DNA from: Psychromarinibacter sediminicola
GTDB taxonomy: Bacteria; Pseudomonadota; Alphaproteobacteria; Rhodobacterales; Rhodobacteraceae
DNA: 52,079 nucleotides
Assembly (NCBI RefSeq): GCF_029168335.1
Contig: NZ_JARGYC010000031.1
Span: 1-52,079 of the forward strand
Direction of reading: 5' to 3'
The first letter of the stretch is position 1. Each line of letters begins with the position of its first letter. The notes below the pieces were generated by a model. That model was not told the origin of the DNA, searched no databases, and saw nothing but the letters and a program-made list of their open reading frames with translations. Positions 17,688 to 28,543 of the stretch are shown in pieces. The translations under genes and the position numbers were made by a program.

Positions 17688-18323
17688 ATGGCTCGGGGTG
17701 GCCAGCGGAAAGACCGCGATGCGGGACCGGAGCGGCGCTGCATCGCCACGGGAGAGGTCCGGCCCAAGGCCGGGCTGATCCGTTTCGTCGTGGGGCCGGA
17801 CGCGGAAATCGTCCCGGATGTCCTTGAAAAACTTCCCGGAAGGGGCATCTGGGTAGGATCGGAAAAGTCCGCGCTGACCCTCGCGGTCAGGAAGCGGCTA
17901 TTTTCCCGGGCGGCGAAACAGTCGGTTTCCATCCCGGAAACGCTTATCGAGCAGGTCGAACGGCAGCTCCTGCAGCGGGTGATCGAGCTGATCGCCCTCT
18001 CGCGCAAGGCGGGCCAGGCGGTGGCCGGATACGAGAAGGTCCGCGCCTGGCTGGACGCGGGCGAGGCCGAGGTTCTGATCCAGGCGTCGGACGGGTCCGA
18101 GCGGGGGAAGACGAAACTGAGGACGCCCGAGGACGGCCAGTTCATCGGCTGCCTGACGGCGCAGGAATTGGGTTTGGCATTCGGGCGCGAACATGTGATA
18201 CATGCGGCGCTTGCGGCTGGCGGACTCACCACACGTGTAGTAGAGGATGCCGCACGGCTTTCCGGCCTGCGCATGACGGACGGGGGAGATGGGGCCCCCG
18301 GAAAGGATTTGAAGACGCGATGA
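17688..18323 (+). CDS. YlxR (DUF448)/L7Ae-like RNA-binding fusion protein
   Basis: 211 aa. Residues about 12-95 are a YlxR domain ([20 protein letters not shown] then LPGRGIWVG). Residues about 95-190 resemble L7Ae/L30e ([56 protein letters not shown]). This fused form, lying between nusA and infB, is common in alphaproteobacteria. The role is probably RNA or ribosome binding. The stop overlaps the infB ATG (ATGA at 18320-18323). Confidence 0.9.
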   Translation: MARGGQRKDRDAGPERRCIATGEVRPKAGLIRFVVGPDAEIVPDVLEKLPGRGIWVGSEKSALTLAVRKRLFSRAAKQSVSIPETLIEQVERQLLQRVIELIALSRKAGQAVAGYEKVRAWLDAGEAEVLIQASDGSERGKTKLRTPEDGQFIGCLTAQELGLAFGREHVIHAALAAGGLTTRVVEDAARLSGLRMTDGGDGAPGKDLKTR

Positions 18324-20833
18324 GCGATACCGACGGCAAGAAGACACTTGGGATTCGCGGCGGCCCCCGGTCGGGGCAGGTGAAGCAGAGCTTCAGCCAC
18401 GGCCGGACCAAGAACGTCGTTGTGGAGACCAAGCGCAAGCGCGTTGTCGTGCCCAAGCAGGGTGCGGGGGACAAGTCCGGCGGCGGCGGCAAGCAGGGCG
18501 GCGATCCGTCCAAGCGCCCGGCCGGGATTTCCGACGCCGAGATGGAGCGCCGGATGAAGGCGCTCGCCGCCGCCAAGGCGCGCGAGGCCGAGGAACAGAA
18601 AAAGCGCGAGGAAGATGAACGCCAGCGCGCCGAGGAGCGCGAGCGCCGCCGCGCCGAGGCCGAGGCCAAGGAACGCGAGGAGCGCGAGCGCGAGGAGAAG
18701 GCGCGCCAGAAGGCCGAAGAGGACGAGCGCCGCAAGCGCGAGGCCGAAGAGGCCAAGGTGAAGGCCGCCGAGGAAAAGGCCAAGCCGGCCGAGCCCGAGG
18801 CCCAGCCCGCCGCGCCGGTCGAGGACGCCCGCTCGGGCAAGCCCTCCTCCGCCCCGCGCAAGACCGAGCGCCGCGACGACAGCCGCGAGAAGCAGGGCAA
18901 GCCCGGCAAGGGCGCCCGCGACGGCGGCGGCCGCCGCTCGGGCAAGCTGACGCTGAACCAGGCGCTGTCCGGCGGCGAAGGCGGCCGGCAGAAATCGCTC
19001 GCCGCGATGAAGCGCAAGCAGGAGCGCGCCCGCCAGAAGGCGATGGGCGGCGCCGAGAACCGCGAAAAGATCGTGCGCGACGTGCAGCTGCCCGAACATA
19101 TCGTGGTGTCCGAGCTCGCCAATCGCATGGCCGAGCGGGTGCCCGACGTGGTCAAGGCGCTGATGCAGAACGGCATGATGGTCACCCAGAACCAGACCAT
19201 CGACGCCGACACCGCCGAGCTGATCATCGAGGAATTCGGCCACAAGGTCGTGCGCGTCTCCGACGCCGACGTCGAGGACGTGATCGACACGGTCGAGGAC
19301 AAGGCCGAGGATCTGCAGCCGCGGCCGCCGGTCATCACCATCATGGGCCATGTCGACCACGGCAAGACCTCGCTTCTGGACGCGATCCGCAAGACCAAGG
19401 TCACCAGCGGCGAGGCCGGGGGCATCACCCAGCATATCGGCGCCTATCAGGTGCAGACGCAGGACGGCACGACGCTGTCCTTCCTGGATACGCCGGGCCA
19501 CGCCGCCTTTACCTCGATGCGCGCCCGCGGTGCGGACGTGACCGACATCGTGGTGCTGGTCGTGGCCGCCGACGACGCGGTGATGCCGCAGACGGTCGAG
19601 GCGATCAATCACGCCAAGGCCGCCGGCGTCCCGATGATCGTGGCGATCAACAAGATCGACCTGCCGGCCGCGAATCCCGACAAGGTGCGCACCGACCTGC
19701 TGCAGCACGAGGTGATCGTCGAGAAGCTGTCGGGCGACGTGCAGGACGTGGAAGTCTCCGCGCAGTCCGGCGACGGGCTGGAGGAACTGCTGGAATCCAT
19801 CGCGCTGCAGGCTGAGATCCTGGAGCTGAAGGCCAACCCCGAGCGCGCCGCGCAGGGCGCCGTGATCGAGGCCCAGCTGGACGTGGGCCGCGGCCCCGTC
19901 GCCACGGTCCTCGTGCAGAACGGCACGCTGCGGCAGGGCGACATCTTCGTCGTCGGCGAGCAGTGGGGCAAGGTCCGCGCGCTGGTCAACGACAAGGGCG
20001 AGCGCGTGAAGGAGGCCGGGCCGTCGGTGCCGGTCGAGGTGCTTGGCCTGAACGGCACGCCCGAGGCCGGCGACGTCCTGAACGTGGTCGAGACCGAGGC
20101 GCAGGCGCGCGAGATCGCCGAGTACCGCCAGAACGCGGCCAAGGAGAAGCGCGCCGCCGCCGGCGCCGCGACCACGCTGGACCAGCTGCTGGCCCAGGCG
20201 AAAGAGGACGAGAACGTCGCCGAACTGCCGATCCTGGTGAAGGCCGACGTGCAGGGCTCGGCCGAGGCGATCGTCCAGGCGATGGAGAAGATCGGCAACG
20301 ACGAGGTCCGCGTGCGGGTGCTGCATTACGGTGTCGGCGCCATCACCGAGACCGATATCGGCCTGGCCGAGGCGTCGAAGGCGCCGGTCATCGGCTTCAA
20401 CGTGCGGGCCAACGCGCCGGCGCGTCAGGCCGCGAACCAGAAGGGTGTCGAGATCCGCTATTACAGCGTGATCTACGACCTCGTGGACGACGTGAAGAAG
20501 GCCGCGAGCGGCCTGCTGGGCGCCGAGATCCGCGAGAACTTCATCGGCTATGCCGAGATCAGGGAGGTCTTCAAGGTCTCCAAGGTCGGCAATGTCGCGG
20601 GCTGTCTCGTCACCGAGGGCGTCGCCCGCCGGTCCGCCGGGGTGCGCCTGCTGCGCGATGACGTGGTGATCCACGAAGGCACGCTGAAGACGCTGAAGCG
20701 CTTCAAGGACGAGGTGTCCGAGGTCATCTCGGGCCAGGAATGCGGCATGGCCTTCGAGAACTACGAGGACATCCGCCCCGGCGACGTCATCGAGATCTTC
20801 GAGCGGGAAGAGGTCGAGCGCACGCTCACCTGA
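18320..20833 (+). CDS. infB: translation initiation factor IF-2
   Basis: 837 aa. An N-terminal charged region rich in Glu/Arg/Ala/Lys (about 75-180) is predicted to be a long helix. The G domain follows, with G1 GHVDHGKT (343-350), G3 DTPGH and G4 NKID, then domains II-IV ending [21 protein letters not shown]. It places initiator tRNA on the 30S subunit and promotes subunit joining. It is the last gene of the rimP operon and is followed by a strong terminator. Confidence 0.97.
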   Translation: MSDTDGKKTLGIRGGPRSGQVKQSFSHGRTKNVVVETKRKRVVVPKQGAGDKSGGGGKQGGDPSKRPAGISDAEMERRMKALAAAKAREAEEQKKREEDERQRAEERERRRAEAEAKEREEREREEKARQKAEEDERRKREAEEAKVKAAEEKAKPAEPEAQPAAPVEDARSGKPSSAPRKTERRDDSREKQGKPGKGARDGGGRRSGKLTLNQALSGGEGGRQKSLAAMKRKQERARQKAMGGAENREKIVRDVQLPEHIVVSELANRMAERVPDVVKALMQNGMMVTQNQTIDADTAELIIEEFGHKVVRVSDADVEDVIDTVEDKAEDLQPRPPVITIMGHVDHGKTSLLDAIRKTKVTSGEAGGITQHIGAYQVQTQDGTTLSFLDTPGHAAFTSMRARGADVTDIVVLVVAADDAVMPQTVEAINHAKAAGVPMIVAINKIDLPAANPDKVRTDLLQHEVIVEKLSGDVQDVEVSAQSGDGLEELLESIALQAEILELKANPERAAQGAVIEAQLDVGRGPVATVLVQNGTLRQGDIFVVGEQWGKVRALVNDKGERVKEAGPSVPVEVLGLNGTPEAGDVLNVVETEAQAREIAEYRQNAAKEKRAAAGAATTLDQLLAQAKEDENVAELPILVKADVQGSAEAIVQAMEKIGNDEVRVRVLHYGVGAITETDIGLAEASKAPVIGFNVRANAPARQAANQKGVEIRYYSVIYDLVDDVKKAASGLLGAEIRENFIGYAEIREVFKVSKVGNVAGCLVTEGVARRSAGVRLLRDDVVIHEGTLKTLKRFKDEVSEVISGQECGMAFENYEDIRPGDVIEIFEREEVERTLT

Positions 20834-20869
20834 TCCCGGCCCGAGATCCCGGCCCGAGACGGAAATGAC

Positions 20870-20897
20870 AAAGGGGAAGGCCGCGGCCTTCCCCTTT
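20870..20897 (+). terminator. intrinsic terminator of the rimP-infB operon
   Basis: AAAGGGGAAGGCC (20870-20882) and its perfect complement GGCCTTCCCCTTT (20885-20897) are separated by two bases, giving a 12-13 bp stem that ends in a short T run. Just upstream the 13-base unit ATCCCGGCCCGAG is tandemly duplicated (20832-20857). The hairpin is symmetrical and could also stop leftward transcription from the 45-aa gene. Confidence 0.88.
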
Positions 20898-20923
20898 GCG
20901 TTTCGTCCGTGATGTGGTGGTGG

Positions 20924-21061
20924 TCAGGCGGCCAGAGCATCCACCGGCCGGCCGGTGAAGATCTTGTCACCGACCCGCACCGATACCGAGCCGTTCGGCA
21001 GGGTCTTCACAAGAAGGCCCTGGACCGAAACACAACTCCCGATGGTGATCGTCCTCAGCAT
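20924..21061 (-). CDS. conserved-looking miniprotein, 45 aa
   Basis: The minus-strand ATG at 21061 gives MLRTITIGSCVSVQGLLV, a KTLPNGSVSVRVGDKIFTG middle and a RPVDALAA end, stopping at TGA 20926-20924. A GGGGA lies eight bases before the ATG. Upstream is a markedly AT-rich stretch (21090-21140) that could hold a promoter. The sequence reads as a compact beta-rich domain with regular alternation. I recall similar short proteins in Rhodobacterales but no known function. It is one Cys short of any zinc motif. Confidence 0.6.
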   Translation of the reverse strand: MLRTITIGSCVSVQGLLVKTLPNGSVSVRVGDKIFTGRPVDALAA

Positions 21062-21204
21062 GGCATGCGTCCCCAGATGTCATGGTAATGCCAAAAATAG
21101 GCTCAAATCGTTCTAAAATCACTAACAAATTCGGCGGAGACCCGCTTTTCTGCCAAAATGACAGGCCGGAATCGGCTAAGGCCACAAAACATAGGTAAAA
21201 TCCC

Positions 21205-21223
21205 TTCGCGACAAAATCGCGAA
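21205..21223 (-). terminator. hairpin after mutT (leftward)
   Basis: On the minus strand TTCGCGA and TCGCGAA form a perfect 7-bp stem around a five-base loop, starting two bases after the mutT stop. GGGATTTTAC follows, a weak U-tract. It probably ends the PpiC-argJ-mutT transcript. Confidence 0.6.
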
Positions 21224-21225
21224 AA

Positions 21226-21624
21226 TCACAACCAGTCGCGCAAGACCGGGATCAGCGGTACATCCGCAGGTGGCATAGGATAGCTGCGCAGGTCTCGTGC
21301 GGCGACCCATTTCAGCTGCTGCCCCTCGCGCGATTGCGGCACGCCCTCCCACTTGCGGCAGGCGAAAAGCGGCATCAGCAGATGGAAATCGTCGTAGCCA
21401 TGGCTGGCGAAGGTCAAGGGCGCCAGGCAGCTTTCCCAGGTGTCGATACCAAGCTCTTCCTCCAGCTCGCGGATCAGCGCCGCCTCGGGCGATTCCCCGG
21501 GTTCCACCTTGCCGCCGGGAAACTCCCACAGCCCGGCCATCGCCTTGCCCTCGGGGCGCCGGGTCAGAAGCACGCGGCCGTCGCGGTCGATCAGCGCGAC
21601 GGCCGAGACCAGGACGACCTTCAT
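21226..21624 (-). CDS. mutT: 8-oxo-dGTP pyrophosphohydrolase MutT (Nudix)
   Basis: 132 aa with a complete Nudix box, GGKVEPGESPEAALIRELEEELG, matching GX5EX7REUXEEXGU. The LLTRRPEGKAMAGLWEFP lead-in is characteristic of MutT proper. It removes oxidised dGTP from the nucleotide pool. The ATG overlaps the argJ stop (ATGA at 21621-21624). Pairing of argJ and mutT is frequent in alphaproteobacteria. Confidence 0.93.
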   Translation of the reverse strand: MKVVLVSAVALIDRDGRVLLTRRPEGKAMAGLWEFPGGKVEPGESPEAALIRELEEELGIDTWESCLAPLTFASHGYDDFHLLMPLFACRKWEGVPQSREGQQLKWVAARDLRSYPMPPADVPLIPVLRDWL

Positions 21625-22958
21625 GACCGGTAGTCGGCGTTGATCTCGATATAGGCGTGGGTCAGGTCGCAGGTCCAGACGGTCGCGGCGCCGTCGCCCA
21701 GCCCCAGGTCGACCCCGATCACCAGGTCCTCGCGCTGCATATAGGCCGCGCCGTCCTCCTCGCGGTAGCCCGGGTCGACCCAGCCGTCGCGCGCCACCTG
21801 GATGTCGCCGAAGGTGATCGCCAGCCGGTCGCGATCCGCCGCGGCGCCGGACTTGCCGACGGCCATGACGATCCGGCCCCAGTTCGGGTCTTCGCCGGCG
21901 ATGGCGGTCTTGACCAGCGGCGAGTTGGCGATCGCCATCGCCGCCTTCTTCGCGTCGGCCGGCCCGGCCGCGCCGGTCACCCGGACCTCGACGAACTTCG
22001 TCGCCCCCTCGCCGTCGCGCACCACCTGATGCGCCAGGTTCCGCATCACGTCGCCCAGCGCCGCCTCGAAGGCCTGCCCCGCGCTCGTCCGCCCGTCGCC
22101 CACGGTCACGCCCGACGCGCCGGTCGCGGCGAGCAGCACGGTGTCCGAGGTCGAGGTGTCGCTGTCCACGGTGATCGCGTTGAAACTGGTCTCGGTCAGC
22201 TTCGACAGCATGCGCTGCAGATCCTCGCGCGCGATCTGCGCGTCGGTGAAGAGATAGACCAGCATCGTCGCCATGTCGGGCGCGATCATCCCCGAGCCCT
22301 TGGCGATGCCGGCGATCTTCACCTCCTGCCCGTCGATATCCACGACCATCGACGCGCCCTTGGGGTAGGTGTCGGTCGTCATGATCGCCTGCGCGGCCCC
22401 GGCGATGCCGTCGGGGGACAGCGCGTCCTTCAACTCGGCCAGCTTCGCGGCGATGCGGTCATGCGGCAGCTTCTCGCCGATCACCCCGGTCGAGGAGGTG
22501 AAGACCCGCGACTGCGGCACGCCCAGCACCTTCGAGGCCTCGACGCACAGCGCCTTCACCGCCTCCATCCCGTGAGTGCCGGTGAAGGCGTTGGCGTTGC
22601 CGGAATTCACCACGATGGCGGCGCCGCTTTTCGACGTGCCGGCGATCTTGTCCTGGCAATCCAGCACCGGCGCCGCCCGGGTGGCCGACTTGGTGAAGAC
22701 GCCGGCGATCTCGGTCCCCGGCGCCAGCTCGGCCAGCATCACGTCGGTCCGCCCGGCATAGCGCACCCCGGCCTGCGCCGCGGCAAAGCGGACGCCGCCG
22801 ATCTCGGGCAGGTCGGGAAACCCGCCCGGCGGCGCGAGCGGCGAGACGGCCGGCGCCGTCTTGGTCCCGGGTGCGGCGGGCTCGGCCGCCTGCACCCGTG
22901 CCTTCAGCGCCTTCAGCTTGCGCTTGAGCTTCCGGATCGTCTTTTTCTTGCCGGCCAT
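21621..22958 (-). CDS. argJ: bifunctional ornithine acetyltransferase/N-acetylglutamate synthase
   Basis: 445 aa. It transfers acetyl groups between ornithine and glutamate in arginine synthesis. The self-cleavage motif is clear: KGSGMIAPDMA then TMLVY, predicting cleavage between Ala230 and nucleophile Thr231. ATRAAPVLDC, NSGNANAFTG and AGEDPNWGRI are also typical. The usual protein begins close to the VSPLAP segment. Here about 35 extra residues precede it, starting MAGKKKTIRKLKRKLKALKA, a Lys/Arg-rich amphipathic helix. No better start is visible inside. It lies 16 bases downstream of the PpiC gene and overlaps mutT. Confidence 0.95.
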   Translation of the reverse strand: MAGKKKTIRKLKRKLKALKARVQAAEPAAPGTKTAPAVSPLAPPGGFPDLPEIGGVRFAAAQAGVRYAGRTDVMLAELAPGTEIAGVFTKSATRAAPVLDCQDKIAGTSKSGAAIVVNSGNANAFTGTHGMEAVKALCVEASKVLGVPQSRVFTSSTGVIGEKLPHDRIAAKLAELKDALSPDGIAGAAQAIMTTDTYPKGASMVVDIDGQEVKIAGIAKGSGMIAPDMATMLVYLFTDAQIAREDLQRMLSKLTETSFNAITVDSDTSTSDTVLLAATGASGVTVGDGRTSAGQAFEAALGDVMRNLAHQVVRDGEGATKFVEVRVTGAAGPADAKKAAMAIANSPLVKTAIAGEDPNWGRIVMAVGKSGAAADRDRLAITFGDIQVARDGWVDPGYREEDGAAYMQREDLVIGVDLGLGDGAATVWTCDLTHAYIEINADYRS

Positions 22959-22974
22959 CCGCTGTCCGCCCCTG

Positions 22975-23841
22975 TCACTCGGTGATCAGCGACAGATCCT
23001 TCAGAACCGCCGGGTCGATCTCGGACACGTCGGCGCGGTCGATCTCGGCGGCTTCGACGATCTCGTTGATCTCGGCGCGCAGCTTCTGCTCCCACAGCTC
23101 GGTCTCCAGCGTGCCGCGGACCTCGGCCAGCTCCGGCGCCTCGGGCAGGCGGGTCTCGTTCAGCTTGACCACGTGCCAGCCGAACTGCGTCTGCACCGGC
23201 GCGGAAATCTCGCCCGGCTCCAGCGTCACGACGGCTTCCTCGAACTCCGGAACCATCTGGCCCGGCCCGAACCAGCCCAGGCTGCCGCCATTGGCGCCCG
23301 ACGGGCCGGTGGATTTCTCCTTGGCCACGGCGGCGAAGTCGGCGCCGCCCTCCAGCTCCTCGATCACGGCCTGCGCCGCCTCCTCGGACTCCACCAGGAT
23401 ATGCGAGGCGTTGAATTCCTTCACCGGCTCGTAATCGGCATACTTCGCGTCATAGGCGGCCTGCAGGTCCTCTTCGGTGACCGCGATGGTCGAGGCCAGC
23501 GCGTTCACCTTGCTGGCGGCGATCAGCGAGCTTTCCTCGTTGTCGATGGTCAGCTCGGTCGCCTTGTCGACCTCGTCCACCGACAGGCTGACGGCGCGCT
23601 GCTGGATCAGCCGCTCCATCAGGCCCTCGAAGATCACCTCGTCCGGCAGGCCCTTGTTCTGGTCCGACAGCGTCTCGCGCATGGCGATCATGTGGCCGAT
23701 GGTGATGTCGACGCCGTCGACGGTGGCCACGACGGTGTCGGCGGTGACCTCGGCGGGCGCGCTGTCGTCCTGCGCCAGGCCGGGGGCGGCCAGCGTCAGG
23801 CTGAGTGCGGCGCTTGCCAGAAGGGTCTTGCAGTTTGCCAT
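22975..23841 (-). CDS. periplasmic parvulin-type peptidyl-prolyl isomerase (PpiC/SurA-like)
   Basis: 288 aa, start ATG 23841 with AGGA eight bases upstream. A Sec signal peptide (1-23, ending GLAQ) is followed by an N-terminal chaperone-like helical domain. The rotamase domain is at about 140-232 (FNASHILVESEEAAQAV, GGSLGWFGPGQMVPEFEEAV, TQFGWHVVKL). It folds proline-containing proteins in the periplasm. It lies head-to-head with secA, which moves proteins into that compartment, so the pairing makes functional sense. It is the first gene of a unit with argJ and mutT. Confidence 0.92.
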   Translation of the reverse strand: MANCKTLLASAALSLTLAAPGLAQDDSAPAEVTADTVVATVDGVDITIGHMIAMRETLSDQNKGLPDEVIFEGLMERLIQQRAVSLSVDEVDKATELTIDNEESSLIAASKVNALASTIAVTEEDLQAAYDAKYADYEPVKEFNASHILVESEEAAQAVIEELEGGADFAAVAKEKSTGPSGANGGSLGWFGPGQMVPEFEEAVVTLEPGEISAPVQTQFGWHVVKLNETRLPEAPELAEVRGTLETELWEQKLRAEINEIVEAAEIDRADVSEIDPAVLKDLSLITE

Positions 23842-23884
23842 GGGTCGGTCCTTTTTTCGATCCGGGCCGCGGCCGTCCGCGACG

Positions 23885-23913
23885 TTGACACTATTGGGGC
23901 GGCCCCTTACATC
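23885..23913 (+). promoter_or_regulatory. candidate promoter for secA
   Basis: A consensus TTGACA at 23885-23890 and TACATC at 23908-23913 are separated by 17 bases, in the spacer shared with the divergent PpiC gene and about 115 bases before the secA ATG. The -35 is perfect and the -10 moderate. Confidence 0.55.
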
Positions 23914-24026
23914 GCCGTATGGCGCGCAGGGCCGCCGTCTCCCCGCATTTCCTATGGGCTTGGGCGAGGGCGGGCAACCATTCGTCGCACACTTTGACGT
24001 CAGAAAAGCATCCAGGCGGAGAACAC

Positions 24027-26780
<2,754 letters not shown>

Positions 26781-26792
26781 CCTGACGCGGGC

Positions 26793-26817
26793 CGAGTCGG
26801 CTGGATGAACCGACTCG
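26793..26817 (+). terminator. hairpin downstream of secA
   Basis: CGAGTCGG (26793-26800) and CCGACTCG (26810-26817) form a perfect 8-bp stem 13 bases after the secA stop. No T run follows, so it may be a weak or rho-assisted terminator or an mRNA-end stabiliser. Confidence 0.5.
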
Positions 26818-26840
26818 CCACGGTGGACCAGCCCGGACTG

Positions 26841-26890
26841 CTATACACGTTATGCGTGTACGGCGCGTCTGTTGCACCCGGGTAACAGAC
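26841..26890. promoter_or_regulatory. two dyad-symmetric elements upstream of the Pro/Glu/Thr-rich gene
   Basis: TACACG/CGTGTA (26844-26849 and 26855-26860) flank TTATG. A second dyad, CTGTT...ACCCGGGT...AACAG, covers 26869-26888. Both are in the 237-base gap between secA and the next gene, followed by an AT-rich patch (26895-26935). They look like operator-type sites, but no regulator can be assigned. Confidence 0.35.
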
Positions 26891-27017
26891 GAACCCACAA
26901 CTCGTTAATTGTTTCGCACCTGCAACACAAATTCGGGGGGCCGCCATACTGTTTCCTCAATTGCGCGGCATGACCGCGGCCGTGTGGGTAAAGAGAAAAG
27001 AACATGAGGGCATGGGC

Positions 27018-28517
27018 ATGAAGCAGAAGAAACGTATCGTGACGGCGCTGGTGACGGTCGGCGCCATCGTCGCGGCCGCCCAGCTCATGCAGCACGGCAA
27101 CAGCCTCTCCGCGCTGAACCCCGCCGCGCCGCCGGTCACGACCGCCGGAATGGTCACCACGCCCACCCCGCAGCCCGAGGAGACGGCCGCCGCCGAGACC
27201 CCCGAGACGGCCGCGCCGGACCCCGAAGAGACGGCCGCCGCCGAGGCCCCGGAGACGGGCCTGCCCGAGACTACCGCGCCCGAGACGGCCGAGGCGCCGG
27301 AGGCCACGGACATCCCCGACCCCGCCATCGTGACCGAGGCCGTGCAGCCCGAACCGCTGGTCCCCGCGCCGCCGGTTCCTGCCCCCGACACTGCGCCCGA
27401 CACCGAGACGGCGGACGCCGCCCCCGAGACCACGCCCGAGACCGGCCCCGCGCCCGAGACCGACAGCGAGATGGCCGAGGCGCCCGAAAGCCCCGCGCCC
27501 GAAACCCCGGCCGGCGAGACCGGGGCGGTGGCCGAGGCCCCCGAGACGGTCGTGCCCGAAACCCCCACCGAATCCGAGCCCGAGATCGCCGAGGCTCCCG
27601 AGGACGCGCCCGACGAGGCGACCGATCCCGACGGCATCGCCCTCGCCGCGCTGGACGAAAAGCCGACCCCGGCCGCCCCAGAAACCCCGGTCGTCGCCCC
27701 CGAGATGCCGGCCGAGGCCGAGGCGCCCGGCCCGCTGCCGCTGCCCAAGCGCGACCTGCCCGACCGCGTGACCGCGGCCGACACCGCCGTCCCCGACGAC
27801 ATGGCCGAGCCGCCGGCGCGCAACGAATACGGGCTGACCTGCGGCATCGTCCTGTCCGCCTCCGAACAGCGCAGCGCCATGGTCAAGCTGACCGTCACCG
27901 CCCCCTGCCGCCCGGACCAGCGGATCACCGTCCGCCACGCCGGCATGGTGTTCTCGGCCGAGACCGACGGGCTGGGCGACTACCGCGTGGTGATCCCGGC
28001 GCTCGCCGCCGAGGCGGAGTTCGAGGTAACCTTCCTCGACGGCACCCGGGCCGAGACCGCGCTGACCGTACCGCAGGCCGCCGCGACCGAGCGGGTGGTG
28101 CTGCAGTTCAACGGCAAGACCGGGCTGCAGATCCACGCGCTGGAATTCGGCGCCGACTATGGCGATCCCGGCCATATCTGGTCGGGCAACGCGCGCGACG
28201 CGACGCTGGCGATGAAGGTGGGCGGCGGCTTCCTGACCGCGCTGGGCGATCCCGGCCTGAAGGACGCCTTCATCGCCCAGGTCTACACCCTGCCGCCGCA
28301 GACCTCCGGCCGCGACGGCGTGGTGCGCCTGAACGTCGAGGCCGAGGTGACCGAGGACAACTGCGGCCACGACATCGCCGGGCAGACGATCCAGCGGACG
28401 GCCGAGGGCACGATGCGGCCTGTGTCCCTCACGCTATCCATGCCGGACTGTGATGCGGTCGGCGAGTTTCTGGTGTTGAAAAACCTCCTGCGAGACCTGA
28501 AGATCGCCTCCAACTGA
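27018..28517 (+). CDS. membrane-anchored Pro/Glu/Thr-rich protein of unknown function
   Basis: 499 aa from ATG 27018, chosen because GAGGG lies eight bases upstream. Earlier in-frame ATGs (27012, 26961) are less well placed. A basic start (MKQKKR) precedes one hydrophobic helix (about 7-23), then about 230 residues of low complexity made of PET, APE and AE repeats, and a folded C-terminal domain (about 275-499). The C-terminal domain begins YGLTCGIVLSASEQ, has Ig-like alternating strands (KLTVTAPCRPDQRITVRHAG) and three further Cys. Known analogues include periplasm-spanning or envelope-tethered proteins. It lies 26 bases upstream of the PstS/OmpA hybrid, so the two may act together. Confidence 0.8.
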   Translation: MKQKKRIVTALVTVGAIVAAAQLMQHGNSLSALNPAAPPVTTAGMVTTPTPQPEETAAAETPETAAPDPEETAAAEAPETGLPETTAPETAEAPEATDIPDPAIVTEAVQPEPLVPAPPVPAPDTAPDTETADAAPETTPETGPAPETDSEMAEAPESPAPETPAGETGAVAEAPETVVPETPTESEPEIAEAPEDAPDEATDPDGIALAALDEKPTPAAPETPVVAPEMPAEAEAPGPLPLPKRDLPDRVTAADTAVPDDMAEPPARNEYGLTCGIVLSASEQRSAMVKLTVTAPCRPDQRITVRHAGMVFSAETDGLGDYRVVIPALAAEAEFEVTFLDGTRAETALTVPQAAATERVVLQFNGKTGLQIHALEFGADYGDPGHIWSGNARDATLAMKVGGGFLTALGDPGLKDAFIAQVYTLPPQTSGRDGVVRLNVEAEVTEDNCGHDIAGQTIQRTAEGTMRPVSLTLSMPDCDAVGEFLVLKNLLRDLKIASN

Positions 28518-28543
28518 GACCGAGGCACTCGCGGTAGCCCGAC

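Noticed and set aside
16013-20674. 1553-codon open frame on the minus strand opposite nusA-infB
   Set aside because: It is antisense to three genes with clear family motifs. Its composition (His/Leu/Asp/Gly-rich) is what the complement of high-GC codons gives, and no domain is recognisable.
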